Shown piece by piece: positions 28,281 through 36,381 of a stretch of 64,000 bases of DNA (within the stretch, counting starts at the first letter, position 1; the number at the start of each line of letters is the position of its first letter). The notes under the pieces were generated by a model. The model saw nothing but the letters and a program-made list of their open reading frames with translations, was not told the origin of the DNA and ran no database searches. The DNA comes from Hydrogenophaga pseudoflava NBRC 102511 (lineage in GTDB: Bacteria > Pseudomonadota > Gammaproteobacteria > Burkholderiales > Burkholderiaceae_C): the NCBI RefSeq assembly GCF_001592285.1, contig NZ_BCWQ01000002.1, forward strand, positions 124,001 through 188,000, written 5' to 3'. The position numbers were made by a program, and so were the translations under genes.

Positions 28281-28631
28281 ATGGAAACAATCACACCCGC
28301 CGAACAGCAGGCCCTGAGCGCCCTCACCGCCCTCTCCCAGGTGGTGCGCCTGCGCGCCTTCCGCGAACTGGTGGTGGCCGGCCCGGCCGGCATGACACCG
28401 GGCGCCATCGCCGAGCGCCTGGGCGTCGCGCCCAGCTCGCTGTCCTTCCACCTCAAGGAACTGGTGCACGCCGACCTGGTGAGCGCCGAGCCGCAGGGCC
28501 GCAACCTCATCTACCGCGCCCACTTCGACCGCATGAACGCCCTGCTCGGTTACCTCACCGAGCACTGCTGCGGCGGGCAAGCATGCGAGGTCGCGCCCCC
28601 GGCCTGCACCGACTGCGGAGACCCGGCATGA
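28281..28631 (+). CDS. arsR: ArsR-family arsenic-responsive repressor
   Basis: Winged-helix repressor of 116 residues. The DNA-binding helices cover about 38-65 (A-I-A-E-R-L-G-V-A-P-S-S-L-S-F-H-L-K). The family's classic C-V-C-D-L-C motif is missing from the recognition helix. Instead the C-terminus has a Cys cluster, C96, C97, C102, C109 and C112, which resembles the C-terminal As(III) sites of the type found in Acidithiobacillus or Corynebacterium ArsR (from family knowledge). It probably represses its own operon and is released by As(III) or Sb(III). Its stop overlaps the next gene's ATG. No Shine-Dalgarno sequence precedes the start. Confidence 0.92.
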   Translation: METITPAEQQALSALTALSQVVRLRAFRELVVAGPAGMTPGAIAERLGVAPSSLSFHLKELVHADLVSAEPQGRNLIYRAHFDRMNALLGYLTEHCCGGQACEVAPPACTDCGDPA

Positions 28632-29908
28632 ACCTGGCCGACGCGCTCAACCTCGGCTGCGCCTGCCAGACGCTGGAAACGCCGCGCCTGCGCGAGCAGC
28701 TGGAGACCGAACCCGCGCTGGCCGGCCTCACCGCGCGGCTGGCCGAAAGCCACCCGCACCTGTTCTCGCGCTCGGCGGTGTTCCTGGATGCCGGGGTGAT
28801 GGACCAGATCACCGACGCGGTGGCCGCGCTGGAGCGCGTGATCGCCCTGCCCGGCTGGCAGCAGCAGGCGCTGGACCGCGCACCGCCGATCGCGCGCCTG
28901 GACCACGGCCCTGCCGGGGTCTTCATGGGCTACGACTTCCACTTGGCCGACGGCGGGCCGCGCCTGATCGAGATCAACAGCAACGCTGGCGGCGCCTTGC
29001 TCAACGCCGCCCTGGCGCGGGCGCACCGGGCCTGTTGCGAATCGTTCCAGCAGGTGTTCGACCCGCGGGACCGGCTGCGCCACCTTGACGAGGCCTTCGT
29101 CGCCATGTTCCGCGCCGAGTGGCAGGCGCAGCGCGGCGATGCGCCGCTGCGCAACATCCTGATCGTGGACGACGCGCCCGAGGCCCAGTACCTGGCGCCC
29201 GAATTCCAGATGGCGCGCGCGCTGTTCGCTGCGCACGGCCTGACCGCTGTGGTGGCCGACCCGCGCGAACTGCAGTGGCGCGATGGCGCGCTCTGGCACC
29301 CTGCCCTGCCCGCCGGCACGCCGGTGGACCTGGTCTACAACCGGCTGACCGACTTCTACCTGCAGGACGGTGGCCACGAGGCGTTGCAACAGGCCTATCT
29401 GGCCGGCGCCGCCGTGGTCACGCCCCACCCGCGCACCCACGCGCTGTACGCCGACAAGCGCAACCTGGTCACCCTGTCCGACGCCGCGCTGCTCGAACGC
29501 TGGGGCGTGAACGAAGCGGACCGTGCCCTGCTGCGCCGCGTGGTGCCCGCCACGCAGCGCGTCACCGCCGACCACGCCGAGGCGCTCTGGGCGCAGCGGC
29601 GCGGGCTGTTTTTCAAACCCGCGGCCGGCTTCGGCGCCCGCGCCGCCTACCGCGGCGACAAGCTCACCCGGCGCGTGTGGAGCGAGATCCTGGCCGGCGA
29701 CTACGTGGCCCAGGCCACCGTGCCGCCCAGCGAACGCCTGGTGTCGGTGGAAGGCCAGACGACCCGGCTCAAACTGGACCTGCGCGCCTACACCTACCGC
29801 GGCCAGGTGCAGCTGCTGGCCGCCCGCACCTGGGCCGGCCAGACCACCAACTTCCGCACCGAAGGCGGCGGCTTCTCACCCGTGGTGGTGCTGCCGCGCG
29901 CCCTCTGA
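28628..29908 (+). CDS. Uncharacterised ATP-grasp-like protein in the ars operon
   Basis: Protein of 426 residues. I do not know its function. An N-terminal C-x-C motif (L-G-C-A-C-Q-T-L-E) is followed by R-L-I-E-I-N-S-N-A-G-G near 115-125, which looks like an ATP-grasp metal-binding E-x-N motif. F-F-K-P-A-A-G-F-G-A near 330 and R-L-K-L-D-L-R near 375 look like the ATP-binding half. The E-x-N element precedes the ATP-binding K-P-x-x-G-x-G element, the reverse of normal order, suggesting a circularly permuted ATP-grasp. ATP-grasp enzymes join a carboxylate to an amine or thiol, so a thiol- or peptide-making role in arsenic defence is conceivable. It overlaps arsR by four bases and lies 20 bases before arsC, so it belongs to the operon. 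A second Cys pair occurs in R-A-C-C-E. Confidence 0.7.
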   Translation: MNLADALNLGCACQTLETPRLREQLETEPALAGLTARLAESHPHLFSRSAVFLDAGVMDQITDAVAALERVIALPGWQQQALDRAPPIARLDHGPAGVFMGYDFHLADGGPRLIEINSNAGGALLNAALARAHRACCESFQQVFDPRDRLRHLDEAFVAMFRAEWQAQRGDAPLRNILIVDDAPEAQYLAPEFQMARALFAAHGLTAVVADPRELQWRDGALWHPALPAGTPVDLVYNRLTDFYLQDGGHEALQQAYLAGAAVVTPHPRTHALYADKRNLVTLSDAALLERWGVNEADRALLRRVVPATQRVTADHAEALWAQRRGLFFKPAAGFGARAAYRGDKLTRRVWSEILAGDYVAQATVPPSERLVSVEGQTTRLKLDLRAYTYRGQVQLLAARTWAGQTTNFRTEGGGFSPVVVLPRAL

Positions 29909-29928
29909 CTTTTCCTGCACCCTCCACC

Positions 29929-30429
29929 ATGAACGTCCTCTTCCTCTGCACCCACAACTCCGCCCGCTCCATCCTGGCCGAAGCGGCGCTCAACCACCTG
30001 GGCCGCGTCGGCGGCGAACAGCGCTTCCGGGGCTTCTCCGCCGGCAGCAGCCCGCGCGAGAACCAGCAGCCCAACCCGCTGGCCCTGCGCGCGCTGCAGG
30101 ACGCGGGCATCGCCACCGAAGGCCTCTCCAGCAAGAGCTGGGACGTCTTCGCCCTGCCCGACGCGCCGCACATGGACCTCGTCATCACCGTCTGCGACAA
30201 CGCGGCGGGTGAGGTCTGTCCCTTCTGGCCCGGCCAACCGGCCACCGCGCACTGGGGCTACCCCGATCCGTCCAACGTGACCGGCTCCGAGGAAGAACGC
30301 CTGGACGCCTTCAAGCAGACCCTGCTCGCGATCCGCCGCCGGCTGGAGCTGCTGATCAACCTGCCGGCCAGCGGCGTGGACCGGTTGCGCCTGCAGCAGG
30401 CCGCGCGCGACCTGGCACAGAAGGGCTGA
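29929..30429 (+). CDS. arsC: Arsenate reductase, low-molecular-weight phosphatase type
   Basis: Protein of 166 residues. The P-loop L-C-T-H-N-S-A-R-S (C7, R13) and the D-P-S loop (D113) mark the LMW tyrosine phosphatase fold used by ArsC of Gram-positive type. Resolving cysteine candidates are C89 and C97 (V-C-D-N, V-C-P-F-W), so a three-cysteine relay recycled by thioredoxin is likely. It reduces arsenate to arsenite, which the Acr3 encoded four bases downstream exports. I chose ATG 29929, which puts the active-site Cys at the usual position; the frame is open far upstream only because of codon bias. Confidence 0.93.
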   Translation: MNVLFLCTHNSARSILAEAALNHLGRVGGEQRFRGFSAGSSPRENQQPNPLALRALQDAGIATEGLSSKSWDVFALPDAPHMDLVITVCDNAAGEVCPFWPGQPATAHWGYPDPSNVTGSEEERLDAFKQTLLAIRRRLELLINLPASGVDRLRLQQAARDLAQKG

Positions 30430-30433
30430 CGCG

Positions 30434-31474
30434 ATGGGACTCTTTGAACGCTACCTCACCGTCTGGGTCGGCCTGGGCATCCTGGCCGGCGTGGGCCTGG
30501 GCCTGCTCACACCTGCCACCTTCGCCGCCATCGCCGCGGTCGAGTTCGCGCACGTCAACCTGATCGTGGCGGTGCTCATCTGGGTGATGATCTATCCGAT
30601 GATGATCCAGATCGACTTCGCGGCCGTGCGCGACGTCGGCAAACGACCGCAGGGCCTGCTGCTCACCGTGGTCATCAACTGGCTGGTCAAGCCCTTCACC
30701 ATGGCGGCGCTGGGCGTGCTGTTCTTCCGCGTCGTGTTCGCAGACTGGGTCGACCCGCAATCGGCCAGCGAGTACATCGCCGGCATGATCCTGCTGGGCG
30801 TGGCGCCCTGCACCGCCATGGTCTTCGTGTGGAGCCAGCTCACCAAAGGCGACCCCAACTACACCCTGGTGCAGGTGTCGGTGAACGACCTGATCATGGT
30901 CTTTGCGTTTGCCCCCATCGCCGCCTTCCTGCTCGGCGTGACCGACCTCACCGTGCCCTGGCAGACGCTGCTGCTGTCCACCGTGCTGTATGTGGTGCTG
31001 CCGCTGGTGGCCGGCGTGCTGACCCGGCGCTGGTGGCTGGCGCGCGGCGGCGAGGCGGCCGTGAACGCTTTCGTGAAGCGGCTCAAGCCCTGGTCGGTGG
31101 TTGGCCTGATCGCCACCGTGGTGCTGCTGTTCGGCTTCCAGGCCCAGACCATCGTCGCCCAACCCGCGGTGATCGGCCTGATCGCCATCCCGCTGCTGAT
31201 ACAGACCTACGGCATCTTTGCCATCGGTTACCTGGGTGCGCGCTGGCTGAAATTGCCGCACGACATCGCCGCGCCGGCCTGCCTGATCGGCACCTCCAAC
31301 TTCTTCGAACTGGCGGTCGCTGTGGCCATTTCCCTCTTCGGCCTGCACTCGGGCGCGGCCCTGGCCACGGTGGTCGGCGTGCTGGTGGAGGTGCCGGTGA
31401 TGCTGTCGCTGGTGGCCTTCCTGAACCGCAACCAGCACCGCTTCGGAACGGCGCGGACCAGGCCCACGCACTGA
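30434..31474 (+). CDS. acr3: Arsenite efflux transporter Acr3
   Basis: Inner-membrane carrier of 346 residues with about ten transmembrane segments. The conserved cysteine C126 in V-A-P-C-T-A-M-V and glutamate E319 in V-L-V-E-V-P-V-M correspond to the essential Cys and Glu described for Acr3 proteins. It exports As(III), driven by the membrane potential or proton gradient. It is the last gene of [19 protein letters not shown]3; spacing to arsC is four bases. No clear terminator follows. Confidence 0.96.
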   Translation: MGLFERYLTVWVGLGILAGVGLGLLTPATFAAIAAVEFAHVNLIVAVLIWVMIYPMMIQIDFAAVRDVGKRPQGLLLTVVINWLVKPFTMAALGVLFFRVVFADWVDPQSASEYIAGMILLGVAPCTAMVFVWSQLTKGDPNYTLVQVSVNDLIMVFAFAPIAAFLLGVTDLTVPWQTLLLSTVLYVVLPLVAGVLTRRWWLARGGEAAVNAFVKRLKPWSVVGLIATVVLLFGFQAQTIVAQPAVIGLIAIPLLIQTYGIFAIGYLGARWLKLPHDIAAPACLIGTSNFFELAVAVAISLFGLHSGAALATVVGVLVEVPVMLSLVAFLNRNQHRFGTARTRPTH

Positions 31475-31562
31475 CCCCGCTCACTACAATCGACCGCAGC
31501 GACGCGGTCGTCCCCACACGGGGCTCCGCCATGCTGCACCGACCACGCACCAAGGAGCCCCC

Positions 31563-32003
31563 ATGCCCTCTTCACGACTGGCCCTGACCCTGGGCACCGC
31601 GACCCTCGTGCTGATGGGCTGCTCCAGCATCTCGCTGGACCAGCCTGCCCCCAAGGCGGATGCCGCTGGCAGCGGCAGCGACGTGCGGGTCGTGCGGTCC
31701 TACGACAACAGTTTCGACGGCGAAATCAGCGGCACGCCCGCGCCCGAGAGCCGCTTCGCCAAGGTGAAGATCGGCATGGAGCTGGAACAGGTCTACAAGC
31801 TGATCGGCGAGCCCGACCAGCTCTACAACCACACCACCGGCAAGAACTGGATTCCCTTCTACTTCGGCGCCGACGGCCAGCGCATCGTCACCCACTACCG
31901 CGGCGAAGGCTGCCTGACCTACAGCGCGGGCGGCGTGTTCAACGGCAAGAAGCAACTGCTGCGCATGGACGTCGACGCCGCCGGCCAGTGCTACAAGCCC
32001 TGA
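31563..32003 (+). CDS. SmpA/OmlA-like small lipoprotein
   Basis: Protein of 146 residues with a lipoprotein signal (L-V-L-M-G-C, lipid-modified Cys19). The mature part contains V-K-I-G-M-E-L-E-Q-V-Y-K-L-I-G-E-P-D, the helix-turn pattern of SmpA/BamE-like domains, and two further Cys residues. It probably sits in the outer membrane facing the periplasm. Its function is unknown; it is not BamE itself judging by the insert-rich C-terminus. The start follows aaggagc. A TACAAT hexamer at 31485-31490 may be its -10. Its stop overlaps the next gene by one base. Confidence 0.75.
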   Translation: MPSSRLALTLGTATLVLMGCSSISLDQPAPKADAAGSGSDVRVVRSYDNSFDGEISGTPAPESRFAKVKIGMELEQVYKLIGEPDQLYNHTTGKNWIPFYFGADGQRIVTHYRGEGCLTYSAGGVFNGKKQLLRMDVDAAGQCYKP

Positions 32004-32608
32004 TGTCCGGCGCACCATCCGGCGGTCTGCAAGCAGCTCCACTGCGTTTGCAGGTCCACCCCGGCGAACAAGGGCCCGCAGGTCTGGGCGTCTCGGCCTC
32101 CCTGGACCTGGTGGCGTCCGACGACGGGCCGGGCTGGCTGCTGCGCTACCGGCTGGAAGGCGATATCGACGCGCTGGCCCTTCCTCCGCCCGCCGTGGGC
32201 GCCACCGACGGCCTCTGGCGCCACACCTGCCTGGAAGCCTTTGTGCAGGACGGCGACGGTCCAAGCTACCACGAGTTCAACCTCTCACCCTCGGGGCAGT
32301 GGGCGGTCTACCGCTTCAGCGCCGAACGCCAGCGCGTGCCCGGCGACGCGCCACCGCCCAGCGGGCCGACGATCACCACCGAACGCTCCGCCGATTCGCT
32401 GGTGCTGCAGGCCTGGCTGCCCGGCGCGCTGCTGCCCGCACGACCAACCGCCATCGGCCTGACCGCGGTCATCGAAACCCTCGGTGGCCAGATCAGCCAC
32501 TGGGCGTTGCACCACCCGCGCGCCGACCGGCCCGACTTCCACCACAGCGCCGGTTGGACCTTCCGCCCCGCCCTGCCCCCGTTTCCACCCGCCCCTCCGT
32601 CCGCATGA
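32003..32608 (+). CDS. DOMON-like domain protein
   Basis: Protein of 201 residues without signal peptide. The beta-rich sequence with L-W-x3-C-L-E-A-F, Y-x-E-F-N-L-S-P-S-G-x-W-A-V-Y and C-terminal H-W-A-L-H-H-P matches the DOMON-like family often found as an uncharacterised cytosolic protein in proteobacteria. The ATG at 32003 overlaps the stop of the lipoprotein gene (TGATG), and its stop overlaps the ATG of the next gene, so all three are translationally coupled. The biochemical role is unknown; carbohydrate or ligand binding is the usual guess for this fold. Confidence 0.75.
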   Translation: MSGAPSGGLQAAPLRLQVHPGEQGPAGLGVSASLDLVASDDGPGWLLRYRLEGDIDALALPPPAVGATDGLWRHTCLEAFVQDGDGPSYHEFNLSPSGQWAVYRFSAERQRVPGDAPPPSGPTITTERSADSLVLQAWLPGALLPARPTAIGLTAVIETLGGQISHWALHHPRADRPDFHHSAGWTFRPALPPFPPAPPSA

Positions 32609-33819
32609 AATTCGGCCTCGAACGTTTCCTCGAAGACCCCGCCCTGCGCGCTCCGCTGGCCGGCCGCCGTGTCGCGCTGCTCGCCCACCCGGCCTCGGTC
32701 ACGCGCGACCTCACCCATTCGCTCGACGCGCTGGCCGCCCTGCCCGATGTGAAGCTCAGCGCCGCCTTCGGCCCGCAGCACGGCCTGCGCGGCGACAAGC
32801 AGGACAACATGGTCGAGTCGCCCGACTTCACCGACCCGCGCCTGGGCATCCCGGTGTTCAGCCTGTACGGCGAGGTGCGCCGCCCGACCGACGCGATGAT
32901 GGACACGTTCGATGTGCTGCTGGTGGACCTGCAGGACCTGGGCTGCCGCATCTACACCTTCATCACCACGCTGCGCTACGTGCTGGAAGCCGCCGCACAG
33001 CATGGCAAGGCGGTCTGGGTGCTAGACCGCCCCAACCCCGCCGGCCGCCCGGTGGAAGGCACGCTGCTGCGCGAAGGCTGGGAGAGCTTCGTCGGCGCCG
33101 GCCCCATGCCCATGCGCCACGGCATGACCATGGGCGAACTGGGTCACTGGTTCATCGACCTGCTCAAGCTCGACGTGGAGTACCGCGTCATCACCATGGA
33201 CGGCTGGCGGCCCGACGAGGGTCCCGGCTACGGCTGGCCCATGAGCGCCGATGACCAGCGGACCTGGGTCAACCCCAGCCCCAATGCCGCCAACCTCTGG
33301 ATGGCCCGCGCCTACGCCGGCACCGTGATGCTCGAAGGCACCTCGCTCAGCGAAGGCCGCGGCACCACGCGCCCGCTGGAGCTCTTCGGCGCGCCCGACA
33401 TCGACACCACCCGCCTGCTGGCCGACATGCGCCGCATCGCGCCGCAGTGGCTGGCCGGCTGCCGGCTGCGCGCCTGCTGGTTCGAGCCGACCTTCCACAA
33501 GCACGTGGGCAAGCTCTGCGCGGGCGTGCAGATCCACGTTGAAGACCCGCAGCACTACGACCACGCAGCCTTCAAGCCCTGGCGCCTGCAAGCCCTGGCC
33601 TTCAGAGCCGTACGCGAGCAGGCCTTCGACTACCCGCTCTGGCGCGATTTCCCCTACGAGTACGAGCGCGACCGCTTGGCCATCGACCTCATCAACGGAG
33701 GACCGGCGCTGCGCGAGTGGGTGGACGACATGAACGCCACGGCCGACGATCTGGAAGCTGTCGCCGCGCCCGATGAAGCGGCGTGGACGGAAGCCCGTCG
33801 GCCGTTCCTGCTCTACTGA
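32605..33819 (+). CDS. namZ: DUF1343 protein, NamZ-type exo-beta-N-acetylmuramidase (GH171)
   Basis: Protein of 404 residues spanning the whole DUF1343 domain. Landmarks are F-G-P-Q-H-G-L-R-G near 60, S-L-Y-G near 90, D-L-Q-D-L-G-C-R-I-Y-T near 110, D-R-P-N-P near 145 and L-E-G-T-S-L-S-E-G-R-G-T-T near 245. NamZ of Bacillus (YbbC) removes terminal N-acetylmuramic acid from peptidoglycan fragments. Here no signal peptide is visible, so action on imported fragments in the cytosol is likely. It is coupled to the DOMON-like gene by a four-base overlap. Convergent with the next gene, 51 bases apart. Confidence 0.85.
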   Translation: MKFGLERFLEDPALRAPLAGRRVALLAHPASVTRDLTHSLDALAALPDVKLSAAFGPQHGLRGDKQDNMVESPDFTDPRLGIPVFSLYGEVRRPTDAMMDTFDVLLVDLQDLGCRIYTFITTLRYVLEAAAQHGKAVWVLDRPNPAGRPVEGTLLREGWESFVGAGPMPMRHGMTMGELGHWFIDLLKLDVEYRVITMDGWRPDEGPGYGWPMSADDQRTWVNPSPNAANLWMARAYAGTVMLEGTSLSEGRGTTRPLELFGAPDIDTTRLLADMRRIAPQWLAGCRLRACWFEPTFHKHVGKLCAGVQIHVEDPQHYDHAAFKPWRLQALAFRAVREQAFDYPLWRDFPYEYERDRLAIDLINGGPALREWVDDMNATADDLEAVAAPDEAAWTEARRPFLLY

Positions 33820-33870
33820 GGCGAAAAGGCCGCTTGCGCCCCCGCTTGAAGCAACCGGTGCTGGCCTGGC

Positions 33871-34431
33871 CTAGCGCGGTGCCAGCACCACCTTGCTGAC
33901 CGACCCCATGTCGTATTGAACGACCTGCCGGACCCACGACGCCCGGGTCGCCCGCAGCTTCTCTGCCACCTGGGGCTGGCCCGAATGAAAGCGCTGCGCC
34001 ACCTGCAGCGACACCAGACCGCGACCGTCCGGACTCTTCACGTAGCGAAAAACGTTGAACTCCATGATGTCCTGCCCGTCGGTCCAGGTGAGAAAGTCGA
34101 TGGTGGCATCGGTCTTCGCCTCGTTGCTCATCACACTCGTGCGAGCCTGGGGATTGGCCTTCATGACCACCTGTTCAAGCCGCAGGGCCGCTGCCACCGG
34201 GTCATTGCCCAGAAACGGCATCTGCTGGTATCGAAGGCCGACCAGCCGGGTCCAGTTGTTCAAGCTCTCCGTGGGGCGCACAAATTCCACCAGCCGGTCA
34301 CCCTTGGATGGTGCGCCGACAAACTGCTGCGCGTAGTCCTCACCATCAAACCGGAACACCGAGGACTGCGCCCACAGCGCCGCACTGGGCAGCACGCACA
34401 ACAAGCCGCAAACCCATCTTCTTTTCATCAT
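33871..34431 (-). CDS. Secreted hypothetical protein
   Basis: Protein of 186 residues with a clear signal peptide (M-M-K-R-R-W, hydrophobic core, L-W-A-Q). I do not recognise the family. The mature part is a mix of beta-type segments with D-G-Q-D-I-M-E-F-N-V-F-R-Y and ends basic. A gggag sequence sits seven bases before the ATG at 34431. It stands alone between namZ (convergent) and the GNAT gene (same strand, 74 bases away). Confidence 0.65.
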   Translation of the reverse strand: MMKRRWVCGLLCVLPSAALWAQSSVFRFDGEDYAQQFVGAPSKGDRLVEFVRPTESLNNWTRLVGLRYQQMPFLGNDPVAAALRLEQVVMKANPQARTSVMSNEAKTDATIDFLTWTDGQDIMEFNVFRYVKSPDGRGLVSLQVAQRFHSGQPQVAEKLRATRASWVRQVVQYDMGSVSKVVLAPR

Positions 34432-34505
34432 CGCTCACTCCCCCTGAACACCATCCCTGCCGTGCGCGAAGCCCTGCGGCGCGCCGCACACACGTACGCT
34501 TGTGT

Positions 34506-35003
34506 TCAGCTGGCACCCAGCCACTTCTGCATGAACTGCGCCGTGCCCATCGCCGGGTCCAGCTGGTAGCCCTCGTAGCCGATGCGCCGGTAGAGCTTGA
34601 CCGCCGGCGCGTTGCCCGAGAGCACCTCCAATGTCATCTTCACCGCGCCACGTTCCACTGCGATGCGCTCGGCCTCGGCCAGCATGGCCTCGGCAATGCC
34701 GCGCCCCCGGTGGCTGGCGAGCACGGCCACATCGTGCACGTTCACCAGCGGCTTGCACTTGAACGACGAAAATCCTTCGATGCAGTTGACCAGCCCCACC
34801 GGCTGCTCACCGTCGAATGCGAGCACGCTGTAGGCCTGCGGGCGCGCAGCCAGCTCGCGTGCCAGATTGGCCTTGACGAAATCGGACAAGGGCTCGCCGC
34901 CGCCCGCCGGGTCGCTGGCGTAGGCATCGAGCAGGGCCACCACCGCGGCCGCGTCGGACGGGTGGCCGTAGTCGGCCTGCCGGACAGAGAACGCCGCCGC
35001 CAT
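34506..35003 (-). CDS. GNAT-family N-acetyltransferase
   Basis: Protein of 165 residues. The acetyl-CoA-binding motif A follows V-H-D-V-A-V and reads H-R-G-R-G-I-A-E-A-M-L near 95-107, and motif B is L-E-V-L-S-G-N-A-P-A-V-K-L-Y-R-R-I-G-Y near 125-143. The substrate is unknown. Its ATG overlaps the glmM stop by one base, so it is co-translated with glmM. A role in amino-sugar acetylation is possible from context but has no direct support. Confidence 0.85.
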   Translation of the reverse strand: MAAAFSVRQADYGHPSDAAAVVALLDAYASDPAGGGEPLSDFVKANLARELAARPQAYSVLAFDGEQPVGLVNCIEGFSSFKCKPLVNVHDVAVLASHRGRGIAEAMLAEAERIAVERGAVKMTLEVLSGNAPAVKLYRRIGYEGYQLDPAMGTAQFMQKWLGAS

Positions 35004-36340
35004 CAGAGCGCCTTCACCGCAGCGACCAGGCGCTCGGCGCAGGCCTGGGCCTGTGCCGCATCGCGGGCCTCGACCATCACCCGCAGCAGCGGTTCGGTGC
35101 CGCTGGCGCGTATCAGCACGCGCCCCGTCTCGCCCAGTTCGGCCTCGACCGCTTTCGTCTCGGCGGCCAGCGCCGGATTGTTTTTCCAGTCTTCCTGGCC
35201 GGGCTGCAGCCGCACATTGATCAGCGTCTGCGGGAACAGGGTCACATCGGCCAGCAGCTGCGCCATGGACTGCCCGCTGCCGGCGCAGGCCTGCATCACC
35301 TGCAGCGCCGAGACCAGGCCATCGCCCGTGGTGTGTTTGTCCAGCACCAGCAGGTGGCCCGAACCCTCACCGCCCAGGATCCAGCCGTGGCGCTCCAGTT
35401 CTTCGAGCACGTAACGGTCGCCCACCCGGGCGCGCACGAACTTGACGCCCTTCTTCCGGAACGCCACCTCGACGGCCATGTTGGTCATCAGCGTGCCCAC
35501 CACACCGGGCACGTCGATGTCGCGCGCGATGCGGTCCGAGGCAATCAGGTAGAGCAGCTCGTCGCCGTTGAACAGGCGGCCACTGGCGTCCACCAGCTGC
35601 AAACGGTCGGCGTCGCCGTCCAGCGCCACACCGTAGTCGGCGCCGGTCGCCTGCACAGCGGCCACCAGCGCCTGCGGGTGGGTCGCGCCCACCTCGTGGT
35701 TGATGTTCAGGCCATCGGGCGCGCAGCCGATGCGCACGACCTCGGCACCGAGCTCGTGGAACACCGCGGGCGCGATCTGGTAGGCCGCGCCGTGGGCGGC
35801 GTCCACCACGATCTTCAGTCCCTTGAGCGTCAGATCGTTGGGAAAGGTGCTCTTGCAGAACTCGATGTAGCGGCCGGCGGCATCGTCCATGCGGCGCGCC
35901 TTGCCCAGATTGCGCGAATCGGCCCAGACCGGGTCCTTGTCGAGCTCGGCTTCGACTGCCAGCTCCCAGTCGTCCGAGAGCTTGTTGCCCTGGGCGCTGA
36001 AGAACTTGATGCCGTTGTCACCAAACGGGTTGTGGCTGGCGGAAATCACCACGCCGAGGCTCGCACGCTGCGCCCGTGTCAGGTAGGCCACCGCGGGCGT
36101 GGGCACCGGGCCCAGCAGCACCACATCGACACCCGCCGAGTTGAAACCGGACTCCAGCGCCGACTCCAGCATGTAGCCCGAGATCCGGGTGTCCTTGCCG
36201 ATCAGCACCGTCGGGTGCTCTTCGCTGCGCTTGAGCACACGCCCCACGGCGTGGGCCAGCTTGAGAACGAAGTCGGGGGTGATCGGGGCCTGACCGACGG
36301 TGCCACGGATGCCGTCGGTGCCGAAGTATTTGCGCGTCAT
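35003..36340 (-). CDS. glmM: Phosphoglucosamine mutase
   Basis: Cytosolic enzyme of 445 residues that converts glucosamine-6-phosphate to glucosamine-1-phosphate for peptidoglycan and LPS precursors. The N-terminus [10 protein letters not shown], the phosphoserine loop I-S-A-S-H-N-P near 100, the metal loop D-G-D-A-D-R near 242, the sugar-binding G-E-x-S-G-H near 325 and the phosphate-binding R-A-S-G-T-E-P near 405 are all present. In most proteobacteria glmM directly follows folP; here the T4SS island lies between them. The gene itself is intact. Confidence 0.98.
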   Translation of the reverse strand: MTRKYFGTDGIRGTVGQAPITPDFVLKLAHAVGRVLKRSEEHPTVLIGKDTRISGYMLESALESGFNSAGVDVVLLGPVPTPAVAYLTRAQRASLGVVISASHNPFGDNGIKFFSAQGNKLSDDWELAVEAELDKDPVWADSRNLGKARRMDDAAGRYIEFCKSTFPNDLTLKGLKIVVDAAHGAAYQIAPAVFHELGAEVVRIGCAPDGLNINHEVGATHPQALVAAVQATGADYGVALDGDADRLQLVDASGRLFNGDELLYLIASDRIARDIDVPGVVGTLMTNMAVEVAFRKKGVKFVRARVGDRYVLEELERHGWILGGEGSGHLLVLDKHTTGDGLVSALQVMQACAGSGQSMAQLLADVTLFPQTLINVRLQPGQEDWKNNPALAAETKAVEAELGETGRVLIRASGTEPLLRVMVEARDAAQAQACAERLVAAVKAL

Positions 36341-36381
36341 GCGATGGATTTTAGGGTGCCCTACCGGACCGCTCGACTCGC

